DNA from: Apostichopus japonicus
Lineage: Eukaryota; Echinodermata; Holothuroidea; Aspidochirotida; Stichopodidae
Assembly: GCF_037975245.1 (NCBI RefSeq)
Contig: NC_092574.1
Location: 18,078,713-18,142,712, forward strand
Reading direction: 5' to 3'
Length of the DNA stretch: 64,000 nucleotides
In this document: piece after piece, positions 12,648 through 24,700 of the stretch
Layout: each line of letters begins with the position of its first letter
Position numbering within the stretch: position 1 is the first letter of the stretch
Made by a program: the position numbers and the translations under genes
Notes under the pieces: generated by a model
The model's input: only the letters and a program-made list of their open reading frames with translations
What the model was told of the DNA's origin: nothing
Databases searched by the model: none

Positions 12648-15022
12648 ACACCGCTATAGGGAATTGGCCGTGGGTGACAAAATTAGCTGCTTAAAAAGAA
12701 GTTTATTTTCACTATACATATTTGGCACAGTTCCGTATTTATTTCTTATCATTCGGTTGTAGACCTGAGATATCCATATCATGTGTATCACTGAATGATA
12801 GTTACGGGGAGATCCTTTACCTGTGGTCGCATTACAAGAAGCCTGTATCAAGCAGTACGGTATCCTTTACAAGATTAAATTATTTATCTCCCTTGTTATT
12901 TGTAATTTCGCCAGAATCTCATCTTCCTTGTGATCGTGTTATAATTCACAGACGGGGTATAGAGGCACGTTTATTAAAATTTCATATTCGATGCATGATA
13001 ACTTGGGTTTACCTGCAATTATAGAATTACCGAAACTTCACCACTCGAAATGATTTTGTTGCGAGACAAAATATTTGTTCTGACCTTTTCAACTTATCCT
13101 AGATTTTATTTTCCCTTTTTTCCAATTCAGATCAATTAATTAAAATGTGCGTACAAAGATGGGGCAAGATACAAATTAGGGTAATTATCACAAGCTGCCG
13201 TATAGTATTTCCACTAGCCAGCGAACTTTAACGTGTAGTGCTATTTGCTGAACAACTTCGTTGCATGCATGTATACGGTAACCATTAAAGCTAACCGCTG
13301 GCCCCTCTCTCTTTCTCTATTCATTTCAAAACGAACAAACAATCGGTGACAATCTATCCGTTGGTCACTGTTAGACTCATATCAAATGTTTCTGTTACTA
13401 AGATATCATTGTTTGCCTGCAAAGTATAGTAGGCCCCTAAAGTAATTGATATTCTTCAAACACATGTGTATTTACAACCTTAATTTTGGTCGTAATTCGA
13501 CGTAAAAAGTTTCTGATTCCAAAGTTCAACAAGTGTCAAATATTATTTATCAACGAAGGGTTGCCATAACAATCGTATTTGCAGAACTGCTCGTTTACAA
13601 ATTTTAAAAGATGAATAAGCTAGGCTTTAGCCTATCAGTTATCGTGAATGGCTTGCAGAACCTTTCGAGAACACATTAAATTGGAGAATCGTCAATCGTA
13701 TATTATTCTCATTACAAGGACAACTATTCAAATCGTATACAAGGAATATCAATGATCAGGTTGTTTTTAAGTCCAGTTCATTTGCGGTTTTTTGATATAC
13801 AGATGCATTGACACGTGTGACTTCTTTTCTGCAGGATCATTCTGTAAGCAGCGCCCAGTTGAGTACAAACAGCGTGCTAACAGCGTACAAGGTTCCTGCA
13901 ATGCTACGTTACGCTACTTCACATCGAAAAACATTCGTTTGCAGTTTTTAACGTTCTTGTTTACTGAGATAAATCGTTCTCTAAGAAATTTAATAGTTTG
14001 CGAGGTCGCCGAACAGTAACCGGAATTTTAACAAGCAAGTAGGTTAAATTTGACCTCTGGGAATATATAAATATGTCAGTTGTATTTTGAAAGATACTAT
14101 AACAAATGTATAGTTTGATTGACTTCATTCTGGACAATTGGACATAAACGTCAACTTTTAATCACAGCTGGTATAAAAGACACATAGTTGATGTTCAGTC
14201 GTTTTATACTGGTATCCATAGCCAATGCAATGGGTTTTTAAGGAAAATTATAATAAAATCTCCTGTGAATTGATACAATTATAAACAAATCTGGCTTAGA
14301 ACGAAACCAGCTGTTTTGGTATAATGCATTTTGTGACCTTTGACCTTCATACCGTGAGGTATATGTATGCCTATACATGTGAGAAATAGCAAACCAATCA
14401 ATGGTTATATTAAATGGTTTATTGTAAATCAAATTAACTATATTGAAAGCGATTAATTCACGGGCAGAAATGTCCACAGATTCAGCCGGAGCATACATCA
14501 CGGTTTCAGTCTGTGAATGGAGTTATGTGACGTGTTGGGATATTTTGACGTATAAACACGAACTGGGCGGCGAAAATGAAACTTACTCATTCAGTATTTT
14601 CCCTTTTCACTGAAAGTTAAAGTCCATGACACTCGCCTACAGGATTGAACTAAAAATAATTTGGAATTATTTTGCATCAATATATAACTGAAGATTTGTA
14701 ATTGGATTAATTTTTCCTTGTGGAATTTGGACCGCTTAATTCCTCTCTGTAACTTTTCACAACTACAAACGTTCTGCCAATTAGCCACGCAGCAGTTTTT
14801 CGATAAAGTTCTATGATATAGGAATGGGGTCAGTAAATGCTTTGGTTTTTCCGCAGTCGTTTTCATACTCGGATTGAAACATATATTAAGTGACTTACTT
14901 AATGCAGGTGAGCGATTTTCAAGTTGTGGAGTAGATTGGTAAAACCGATGTACTGAAGTTACTTTATCTATCAGGTTATTACGTAATATTGAGATCACTT
15001 ACATTTGGGTGATGCTAGAAAT
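12648..15022. other. Non-coding DNA, no gene seen
   Basis: Mixed AT-rich sequence with no recognisable repeat or exon. A 135-codon minus-strand frame at 14591-14998 lies back to back with the + strand exon at 15023. Its lysine/serine/leucine-rich translation shows no motif, and I do not call it a gene. Confidence 0.35.
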
Positions 15023-15358
15023 ATGTACCGTCAGAAAGGTCTTGAAAAAGCTTTCTTCAAACGTGCGAAGACTGCAATATCTACTTCAGAAGCGAACAAG
15101 CGCAAAATCAGGCCCCAGTCAGGCCCAAGCTCTGCCGATCATGCAAGGAGATTAGGCTATCTTCGAGGCCTAGTCACATCTCGTCAATCAAGTTTGCGAA
15201 ATTTAAGTCGAGATGGTTCCAGCGGATCAGGATTACATCAGTCTAGGGAGGCAGTAAAGGTAGCTTGGGAAGATGGTGGCGCTGTTCGAACTAGAGGGAT
15301 ATCGTTATCAGTAAGTCTCGAAGACATTATAGCGAGGAAGACAAAACGAAAAGAAATG
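15023..15358 (+). CDS. Putative 5' coding exon, possibly of the CNBD2-like gene
   Basis: An open frame runs from ATG at 15023 (A at -3) and ends in ATG followed by the donor GTTAGT, giving 112 codons and a phase-0 end. The peptide starts MYRQKGLEKAFFKRAKTAIS and continues as a basic, serine-rich, low-hydrophobic segment (SSLRNLSRDGSSGSG), then ISLSVSLEDIIARKTKRKEM. This composition fits a disordered N-terminal tail. The next CNBD2-like exon (30974) needs a phase-0 donor, which this supplies. The frame is open back to 14993, so an upstream acceptor is possible, although none nearby has a good pyrimidine tract. Function unknown. The assignment to CNBD2 rests on strand, order and phase only. Confidence 0.5.
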
Positions 15359-18300
15359 GTTAGTGCCGTAATGGAATTTTTTTTAAGTTTAAACCCAAAA
15401 AATCCAGAACTTGGATCATTTCTTGCAGTACTCGTATTTGGGTGTTAATGTATAGTATACATGTATGTTTATTCTTTATGTAAGTTCTTGTACTCGAATG
15501 CCCGCAAAATATAGGAACGATCGAATGAAAGTAGGCTACTCGAGCCCTTTGGTATTTCATGATATTGCTGTCCGGTAGAACGATACAACTCTACTAGTAT
15601 ACTGTAATGCTCGCGTATTACTCTATTACTGTATGAAGGCGTATAGGGCCCGCAGTGCGCGGCGAAGATGGAAGAATTCTGTGGTGATGTATGTTGTTTA
15701 CGTATATACGTAAAGTAAATAGAATTATCGCATCAATGGTATATAGCGCATATTTAAGTTTTTTTCGTATTGAACAAATCAAAATGACTAGACGAGTATT
15801 CGTATTCGGCTGAAATAGTTTAGAGGTACTCGATACTCAGTTATCGAAATGACGTATGTGCGAAACACCGGTTTATTATAGTACTCTGATCTAAAACAAA
15901 GCTGTACTTGGAGAGTGGTTATAAATGGTATTCATCGTATGTGGTACTTGTATAGGATTATCAGTTAAAACAATGGTGACTTTAAATCAGTATTTAGACA
16001 AACTTATCTATCATAGAAGCACACTAAAGAACACTGAAATGTTACGCTCATGCAAAATAGACCGGAGCAATTGTATACCAGGAAAGTCAACAGTATTGGC
16101 CTATAGGCCTGGAGAAACCAAATCTGTAATTCTTTTTAGGGTGCGTCCAAGTTTGAAATTTCTTTAATTTATTATTAAGCCTATTTGGTCTATTTCTTAC
16201 ACGTGTTTATCATATGGATGTATAATCATGTTGATCTGGCAGATGGACAACATGCAGCGGTTTTACAGCGTAAGTAAACAACTTTCCATCGCACAAATCA
16301 AGGAAAGGAATACTTTCCACAATTTCTCCTCATGTCTACCATACAGCTATTTTAGGCTACCATACTAGGATAAAGATTCCATCTGAAAACCAAAAAGACG
16401 AGCAATAAATATGTTTGCAAAACAATTTCATTTCATATTATAATACATTTTATGAGAGTATATATACTGTTTGGAAGTTTCGTAGAATTCTTTTCAACAA
16501 ACAAACTGGCCTTGACCTGAGAAATGAACCCACTATAAATAATCCTTGAGTAATGTCATGACAGCAAGCAGCTTACTTTATACATGCGATGAAAACAATA
16601 AACACGTAGGCGGGTATGTTAATTAATTTAAGACCATACAATCGGGATTTGTTGTTTTGAAGGATGTAAGTATACTTCTGGGGATACAAGAGGAAGAAGA
16701 ATTAATATTTATTGTATAAACGGCAGAAGTACTATATATTATATTCTACTTTGCGTCAATTTACCTGAGAGGTTTAGATTGTCCCTTGTGGCGACCAACG
16801 GGCCCTGGCGTGATGGTGGGAATTTTTGCACTATGAGGTAACTACGTATTTCGTGGTTAATTGAAACGAATTATTCATTCATCTATTCATTTTAATTTAT
16901 TTATTGTTTATTTTTTTTGTTCACAAACACACACACACGCATATATATAAATATATATTTAAGTTAAACAGTTTCTTTATTGATTTGAATGAATAGTACA
17001 TCTCTTCAAGCCGTTATTTTTGCATCCCCTATGCACCCCCTCCATACATTTGAGAAAATAATTATTAGAATAAATCTGCAAATTAGATTTCCAAGAGTTT
17101 AACATTTATGTCAGGATATCATCAGATGTACAATACCATTTCCACAGCTTTGTACCGTTTTACACGTAAACATAGTCATTGCCAAAGTTAGGGTCAAAAC
17201 GGTCATTTCAGATTTTTAGCGTTTTGAACACGAATCTTGAAATTAGTATCTTATACTTTCCACATAATGTTACTCATCCACCGTTTTTATATCAATTGTG
17301 CATCACAGTCATCTTCAGATGTTTTTATTTTTACTAGTTGGTCGTGTGTCAAGTGTAATATCATGTCTAAAAATTTTACTGTTTGACTGTGTGTGTAAAT
17401 GTACATGTCATTTCTAAGCTTCCGTACTAATAGTGCACTTTGGTAAGACTAATATATTCAACCATGAGTCTTGTAATTGCGAATTAGCATTGTATGCAAT
17501 ATTACTCCGCTTTATATCTAATTTCGCGGCGAAATCGTCCCAGCAGGCATTTTAATATATAACATTTCATATTCCGGTATTATTTTCCATTTCAATCAGT
17601 ATTTTTTTATTGCTTCGAGAAAATAAACTTAAGATTTACAGAAACTTTTTGCTTTGACGCGGCGGAAGAAAGGTGACAAAAAAAAGGGAGGGGGGGGGGG
17701 GGAAGAGTACTATACGGAAAGAAAAATCACCACAGGGTATACCTGCCTTGTAGAAAGAACACAGAACGATGTTATCAACATGATTAGGGAAAACATCTAT
17801 TGGGGGGGGGGCAGAAAAATAAGCTATAAGCACACACCCCAATCCCCGATGAAACCTTTCCATTTTCAGTGCGCCACTCACTCACTAATATGAAAACATA
17901 TTCAGCAACAAAACAAGAAGAAGATATTTTCGGAGTATAAAAGTAATCAACGGACTAGGAATAATTAAATGACCAGAAGGAAGCTATCAATGACGATAAC
18001 TTTCACTGCTAGATTTTCTTTTTAAAAGTCACCACTTTTTCTTCGTTTGGTAAACCAGTACGTCATATTGACATTTTTATGTATCTTGATACTATATAAG
18101 AAAAAATAAAAAAATAAATAAATTCTTACCGAAGTGAGCATTGATATGTACGGTGGAAGATAAAAAAATAACCGCCAACTCTTTTGGGCAAGAAATTTGA
18201 TCACAGAAACATTAAACATACTGAGTATAGTGAACAAGATTCATCGGACAAGGAAACTCGAGAGATTAAAATACGTTGTCATATAACCGAGATGAATATC

Positions 18301-19436
18301 TTGGAAATTCTAAAAAGGGAAGAGGCGGTCATCTTTATTGTTTTAAGCTTATGTAGACGTGACGAAAGAAGCCTCACCCAATAATAATAATAATAATATA
18401 TGAACAGTTGTTTAATATTATAGCATAATATGTAAGGGATCTTGCATACTGTAGTCGCACATTGGTAAACTACGGTTGGTCACTTTGAGCCCAACGCTAT
18501 CCCCATAAAAAAATACAGGAAGTAACTCCAACATGGTCACGGCGACATGTAAGGGTAATATGTAAATATGTAACTGAAGGAATTCTTATTGCAACGATAT
18601 ACAATTAATAGGTAATTATATTATATTATATTATATAATACAATAGTTAATAATAGTTAGTAAAAAATTAAACGGAAACTTTGGTGACTGGTGACCTCCA
18701 AATACAGATTATATTTATAACAATTCTCTAACGAGACTTAAGTTCTTTTTTTTGGGGGGGGGGGGGTGTGGAGGGGATGCCTTTTTTCTTTTTCTTTTTT
18801 GTTCTCTTCAACTCTTTAAAAGAGAGAGTTATTTGACATCGTGATTTGTGGGACTAATAAGAAGTACAACCGTTGTTAAGCTATTCACTTTAATCTCTGC
18901 CTAAATGGCTAACGGTATTGACCCCAGTTATGCTACAAAGTCAACTGAGGTTCATCCATGCATGCTCAGATGTTGTTAGTTGACTAGTTTAATACTTCTA
19001 AATTGGATGGGAATAATTTCGAGCACCTGGTCCTATATAAGAAAGTAAACTAGTGAAGCTTCTATCATTTCTGAGCGTGCTAAATATCTTGGGACCAATA
19101 CTGATGAGTAGGGGTGAATAGTTTGATAGTCCTTGTAGGGAGTTGTTATGGAACCATAACAACTCCCCGGTTATAGAGTATTCCTTTGTCATGATTCGCA
19201 TATTCACGATCAAACTGGGGATGAACAATATCATGTCCAAGTCCAACAATCGGAAGAACTGGTTGTGTGTTTGCTGATGAATTTCGGAAAACAAACTTCT
19301 GAAGCAGATTCAATGTTTCTTATTCTAAATGCGCTCTGACCAGGTGGGTTTAATGGAGAAAAGCCGTCGCAATCGATAGAAAGAAATTTATTTCCTGTTG
19401 CCCTTCTGGCGCGAACGATTTACCGTAGAATCACTG
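15359..19436. other. Non-coding DNA, probably intronic
   Basis: No clear gene. It holds poly-G runs near 17691-17702, 17802-17810 and 18757-18768, and a short (TAA)n near 18382-18396. A possible 27-nt microexon at 16243-16269 is listed separately. Confidence 0.35.
16243..16269 (+). CDS. Possible 27-nt microexon
   Basis: ATCTGGCAG precedes 16243 and a perfect donor GTAAGT starts at 16270. The 27 bases between encode MDNMQRFYS in phase 0 at both ends. They could sit between the 15023 exon and the 24079 or 30974 exon without disturbing the frame. The pyrimidine tract is weak and so short a match can be chance. Confidence 0.2.
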
Positions 19437-19442
19437 CGACCG

Positions 19443-20528
19443 TATGGCAAGCCATTTTATTTTTTATTCAGTATTTAATGATATCAACAAATATTTAATG
19501 ATATCAATAATTATTTAATGATATCATGAATTATTTCATGATATCTGAAATTGTTTTAATGATATGTACGTCATATTTGATGATATCATTAATTGGTGCA
19601 AGGAAATTATTGATATCATTATTTTATTTGATGATATCATAATTAAACTTTCTGATATCAAGAATTGAATTTGTGATATCTTAAAATAGATGAACTATTA
19701 TAGATATCAATAATTCAATTCAAGATATCATAAATTCAATTTCAGATATCTGTATTTAAATTAATGATATCAAAAAGTATGACGTACATATCACGAATTC
19801 GGCCATATTTAATGATATCATAAATTCAAATTAATGATATCATCAAATATGGCGTACATATCACGAATTCGGCCATATTTAATGATATCATTAATTCGAA
19901 TTTTTGATATCATAAATTCCAATTAATGATATCATCAAATATGACGTACATATCACGAATTCGGCCATTTTTAATGATATCATTAATTCGAATTTTTGAT
20001 ATCATAAATTCCAATTAATGATATCATCAAATATGACGTACATATCACGAATTCGGCCATATTTAATGATATCATTAATTCTAATTAGTGATATGTACAT
20101 ATCATTAATTCGAATTAGTGATATCAGTAAATGTGACGTCATATTTCATGATATCACTAATTCGAATTAATGATATGTACATATCACTAATTCGAATTAG
20201 TGATATCAGTAAATATGACGTCATATTTGTTGATATCATTAAATCGAATAAGTGATATGTACATATCACTAATTCGAATTAGTGATATGTACATATCACA
20301 AATACATTTAAAGATATCTTTAAATCATTTCTTGATATCACTAATTCATTTAATGATATCATTAAATGAATTATTGATATCAAGAAATGAACCGAATTAA
20401 TGATATCATTAATTGATTTAATGATATCAACATTTCGAATTCTTGATATCAACAATTGATTTCATGATATCATCAAATAATTAAAGATATCATTAAATAT
20501 TGAATAAAAAGTAAAACGGCTTGCCATA
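19443..20528. mobile_element. TATGGCAAGCC-ended element filled with a GATATC array
   Basis: A 1,086-bp element. The left end reads TATGGCAAGCCATTTTATTT and the reverse complement of the right end reads TATGGCAAGCCGTTTTACTT. The inverted ends agree for over 40 bp, up to the first GATATC on each side. A perfect 6-bp target duplication, CGACCG, lies at 19437-19442 and 20529-20534. The interior carries about 35 exact GATATC sites, mostly 20-22 bp apart, separated by A/T-rich spacers often containing AATTCGAATT. It contains no plausible transposase, so it is non-autonomous. A 49-bp relative lies at 24916-24964. Superfamily unknown to me: 6-bp duplications occur in Polintons and in Dada elements, but the ends do not obviously match either. 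Confidence 0.85.
19781..20060. repeat. 92-bp higher-order repeat inside the GATATC element
   Basis: The marker GACGTACATATCACGAATTC (GGCGTACATATC in one copy) recurs at 19781, 19851, 19943 and 20035. The spacings are 70, 92 and 92 bp. Each unit holds two or three GATATC sites plus this marker, which takes the place of one short unit and gives a 48-bp gap. This indicates tandem expansion of a higher-order unit inside the element. Confidence 0.85.
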
Positions 20529-20534
20529 CGACCG

Positions 20535-23500
20535 ACCATAATCATGTTCATTACACAAAATGTAACCTATATACTCGTATCGTCCACTTCTTTGGGCCAA
20601 TTTCACTGCACTGAGGAAACGCCTGAAAAAAAGACCTGTTTATTCCTTGCACTGGAAGGAAATGAGACAATTTCGCAAGCTATATACATCGGTAAGATCG
20701 AAAGAAAGATGCTATTCAAGAGAATGGACGTAACACAGGCTAGTGGCTAGTGAAAGTAAGTACAGGCCCAACGGACGTAAACAAAACAGAGAGTTTTGAT
20801 TGGCGCATGATTTGTTGGGCGGGTCTTGCAAATTTTGATTCAAGTTTGAAGAATCCACGGACTCGTTAAAAAATCTGGCGAATTTTATCCGGCTCAAAAT
20901 GTGTAATGACAGATAACTCAATAAAAATAATGATTATTAATATGAAAATTGCATAGAACAGTGTTATTTTTAAGGCAGTAAGTTGGAAAGGGGTCGAGAG
21001 GAAAATGAAGGGGGGGGGGCTCAACCATAGATTCATATTCCTGTCTGAACAATGGTAAAGTTACATCTGAATCGTGCCTGCTATATCAATCAGATTCCCA
21101 TAATACAGGCTAGCGGCAGTGTTTATGACGATAGGATCTTTTGTGTCGAATTGCGATCTTTCCTGCAAACGCCTGCCTCAGTCAAACAGCAGGTAAGAAA
21201 TGTGAAGAAGTTATAATGGGAGCAAGCTGTTTCCACACTAAGCGATTCGTAATAGACTTACTATGACAAAACGTTCCCAAATAATGAAATTTAATTTGAA
21301 CCTTGGATTACTGGGCGAGAAAAAAGACGAATAAAGAAAAGGGGGCAATATTAATTAAAACTTAAAACAAAACTATTTCTGAGGCTATGGTTTTACTGAA
21401 CGTTGAAGATCAACTCAGTTTGATAGGCGTGAGCCCTCAATTGTATGACATCTAGCCCACTTCTGGCCCGAAGGCTGGACTCTAAACGTTATCTCCTGGA
21501 TGCTTTTGTGGACTAAGGGAGGATATGGAACTGGGATCCTAGGCCCGTATAACAATTTCACCTTGGCGATGCCATTGCGACAATGCAGTGCCTCAAGCAT
21601 CCGATCTGCGCGGTTCACACATTATTTATAAATAATTCATATTGCCTAATGATCAGCACATGTCGAATTTGTAAGCGATGGCCCGGTTTCAACTAATTAT
21701 GACACTTGATTTCAAAGAATCAGTTGTCGTATATTGACTATATGTATAAACAAATTCATGTGACCACGAGACAAAAGTTCTGTGTGTTTACATTCCATTC
21801 TCGTTAATTTTATTAATGGAAACAAGATTCTTGTTTTCGGAAGAATATATATATATATGTATATAAATATAAAACTTAAATCAGTTTTTGGACTAAAAAG
21901 AAATTTTCTATTTTTAAAGTGTTTGGGTTCCTAAGAATTAAAAGGCAATATATTTGTTCTTACTTGAGAAAACGACTGAAATTCGAATAAAACATGAAAT
22001 TCATCTCCTAAGTTTTCCTGTTTACAAAGGGTAGTCTGATTCTATCATGGAAAACACAAAATTCTTATAACTAACACTGACACGGTTGGTATTTTAGCCT
22101 ACAAAAATTAAGCCTTGTTACACAACGGAAGATTAAACTAGATATATTTCAAAATTTGAGACTCTTTTTAAAGATACCGAAAACTTCACATTGGTCATTA
22201 CCATCTTGCGTATAAACGGCATTCCTATCTTTTCGCAAAGTTAACAATTTATATATTTTTTTTTAAGCATAGATATCATTGTCATGTAGAACCTATAATA
22301 CTCTTAAATATTTATACATCATATACGATCAATTATTATTGTAACCATTCACATTTCTATCCCAAAAAGTAATCATTCTATTCTCAACTGAATTTTACTA
22401 TTTTCTGTCTACCCAACTCGCCGTAAACCATACAGTTTAATGTACTTTATTTTGTATTTTAATTTGAATGTCTGCTTGCATAACTCCAGTTGTCAAAATT
22501 CAGTGTGTTTACTGTCAGAACCCGTACACTTGAGTTACATGTCAAGATGCTATCCGATACACGTATGTGTGCGAAACTTCATTTTTACTGAGGATTTTGT
22601 CATTTCAAAATAATTGTGCAAAAAGGATACTTTTTTTTACCCTGTCGTGAGAATAGTGCATCTCGTCCGGTCGGCTATAGTTATTGATATGTTGTCAATA
22701 TGGTACAAAGTCTACACTTTTCATGTTTTGTCATGCACTTTTTTAACGCCATGAGTAAGTCGTGAATGTGCATGTGATGACACTATACAACTCTGTAGAA
22801 CATTAAAAATGTATAAAGTGAAGAAAATAAATATTTCTATCGTTATAAATGTAACAAATGCTGTACAAATGCTGTAACCTCAACATGTCAGATGTCGAAC
22901 CACAATTAATCGTTCCAATGGCTATAAACACACTAAATTCTCACTATCCAAGCCCCCCCCCCCACCCCCATATAATGCAGAGATGGCCGAGTTCTCAACT
23001 GACATATCCGAGTAAGTTAAACATAATAAACCCCAACCACTTCTGACTGCTTGTTCGGAGTAAATTCCACATTTAATCAAAGACTTTTCCAAAGTATTAA
23101 ATCATTTTCGATCCTCATTACTTTCACACCATCTGTACTTTGATTTATGTTCTTTCACATAAAAGTAAAACAATACAAGGATGATGACTCAGAATATGTG
23201 AAAACAAGAAGCACTGCATTAAGTGGTATGGAGTGTACCCCCTCCCGCCTCCCCTCCCCTCCCCATTTCGACATTGGATAACCTTAACTGTAATTGTCAG
23301 TATATGGTACCTAAACAGAGAGCTTGTTATCGAGTAACGCATTACAGCGAAGTCAGCTTTCAACTCCCTGCAGAGCGCAGTGTCCAAGCAGGACCTCTCC
23401 CGTGCAAGTTCAAACCAAATTCAAAATGGAGATTTTCGATTCCCTTGCAAGTAAACCCTTTTAAAGTTTCTATTTATTGTTGTTGATAAGTTTATGTTCC

Positions 23501-24078
23501 TTCATAATCCCACTGTTGAAAGCCTCTCAATAGTCTGCCATTGTAAACGTTTCTGCAACAACGTCCAGAATAGCCATATCGATTAGGACATCAGAAGGAA
23601 CAAAATGGAGCCCCTTGATGAAAAGCAGAAGGTTATGATAATCTGAAAAGATAGTTTTAGTATATAACTGGTTGGTTGACGTCATAGATCATTCAATTGT
23701 TGTCTCCCCTGCACTGACACAGAGGGAAGTCATTTCCAAGAAAAGATCATCTCTAATGATGTTCTTTTTACAATGTCCGTTAATACCTCGTTATATCTGA
23801 TTCAGTCCTGGTAACAATCGATACATTTGAGAGACAAATGAGAGAGAGAGAGGTGGAGACAGAGAGAAAGAGGAAGAAGTGGAGAGAGAGATAAACCGTT
23901 TTGTGGACACCAATTGTCTTTTATACTCTATCCGATATCGTGCCCTCGGAGGCATTAAGATCTAATCTTTTAAATAAAACTCTCTTCATTTTTGTTTCTG
24001 AAAAAGATTTGTATTCTTCTCATGGGAAATTAATAATGCTCTAATTAAGAGTAATAAAAGGAGATCTGTGATATTAAT
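20535..24078. other. Non-coding DNA, probably intronic
   Basis: No gene recognised. It contains a short TA run near 21846-21862, a G run near 21010-21018, a C run near 22952-22962 and a GA-rich tract at about 23840-23892. Confidence 0.35.
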
Positions 24079-24282
24079 ATGTCTCTTAGACGTCGCTGTA
24101 GATTCCGTGTAAGAAAAACTCGGAGGAGGGACGAAGTTTTGATGTCATCAGCTGACGATTTCATTCGTCGTTGTCATCTTACCACTGATGAGAATCCTGA
24201 TGACGTAGTTCGTCGTCGATCGTGCTTGCCAGCTATATTTATTCAAACAGGAGCAAGAACATTTATCAAAGTTCAAAGAGAT
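24079..24282 (+). CDS. Putative arginine-rich coding exon
   Basis: An open frame of 68 codons from ATG at 24079 ends in GAT followed by a perfect donor, GTAAGT, in phase 0. The peptide begins MSLRRRCRFRVRKTRRRDEV and continues DDFIRRCHLTTDENPDDVVR, ending KVQRD. Many of its arginines use CGT/CGA, and it is more balanced than the surrounding AT-rich DNA. The frame is open upstream only to 24058, so either the ATG is the start or the acceptor lies just before it. Candidate AGs there have a poor pyrimidine tract. The phase fits the 30974 exon. It may be part of the CNBD2-like transcript, a separate gene, or a degenerate repeat. Confidence 0.35.
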
Positions 24283-24656
24283 GTAAGTAAAACTGAACGA
24301 ACTAATTGATTAACTTCAACGACTAACGTTTATGCACAGCTATATGAATATTCATGCACTTCCCAACGAGATTTAAGAAACGAAATGTCACCGCATATTC
24401 CTTACGAATGTTCGACTTAATTGAGTGAGTATGTACTGGGGAGGAACAAAGAAATTTGAGAGCAAAAGTTAAGAAAGGAAAAAGAAAATAAGAATTTCAT
24501 AAGATGTACAGATATAATTAACTATTAAATATACCCTCATCTCGCGATAAGAAATTCAGTTTCACTGATTCTTAAATATGCAAAGTAAGCTGTATGTGTA
24601 TTTAATGAAAAGGCCTTTGGTAAAAACTTACCTTATCTTGCAACCAATGTGCTTGC

Positions 24657-24682
24657 TCTTAGCCAAAAGGCCGAGAAGCGAT
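24657..24682 (-). pseudogene. U2 snRNA 5' end (nt 1-26), inverted
   Basis: On the minus strand this reads ATCGCTTCTCGGCCTTTTGG followed by CTAAGA, identical to the conserved first 26 nucleotides of U2 snRNA. It is not followed on that strand by the rest of U2. The next part of U2 (from nt 26) lies head to head on the + strand starting at 24681. It is therefore a rearranged fragment rather than a working U2 gene. Confidence 0.8.
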
Positions 24683-24700
24683 CATGTGTAGTATCTGTTC
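24681..24700 (+). pseudogene. U2 snRNA nt 26-45, direct orientation
   Basis: ATCATGTGTAGTATCTGTTC matches U2 nucleotides 26-45, which contain the branch-site-pairing GTAGTA, with one A-to-T change. It abuts and shares AT with the inverted nt 1-26 segment. After nt 45 the similarity stops. The sequence to about 24840 is GC-rich with small hairpins (CCCTTTCGAGGG, then CCCAGGTTCTTTCCTGGG) but is not U2. Confidence 0.75.

Noticed and set aside
13792-14019. Frame of 75 codons with TTTTCTGCAG inside, like an acceptor
   Set aside because: No matching donor or phase partner and no protein-like motif after the AG.
14591-14998. Minus-strand 135-codon frame back to back with the 15023 exon
   Set aside because: Its composition follows AT-rich DNA and no motif is recognisable. 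I could not exclude a divergent gene, but there is no positive evidence.
20200-20400. Frame encoding repeated MYISLIRISD-like units
   Set aside because: It is the GATATC repeat read in one frame. The regular peptide reflects the DNA period.
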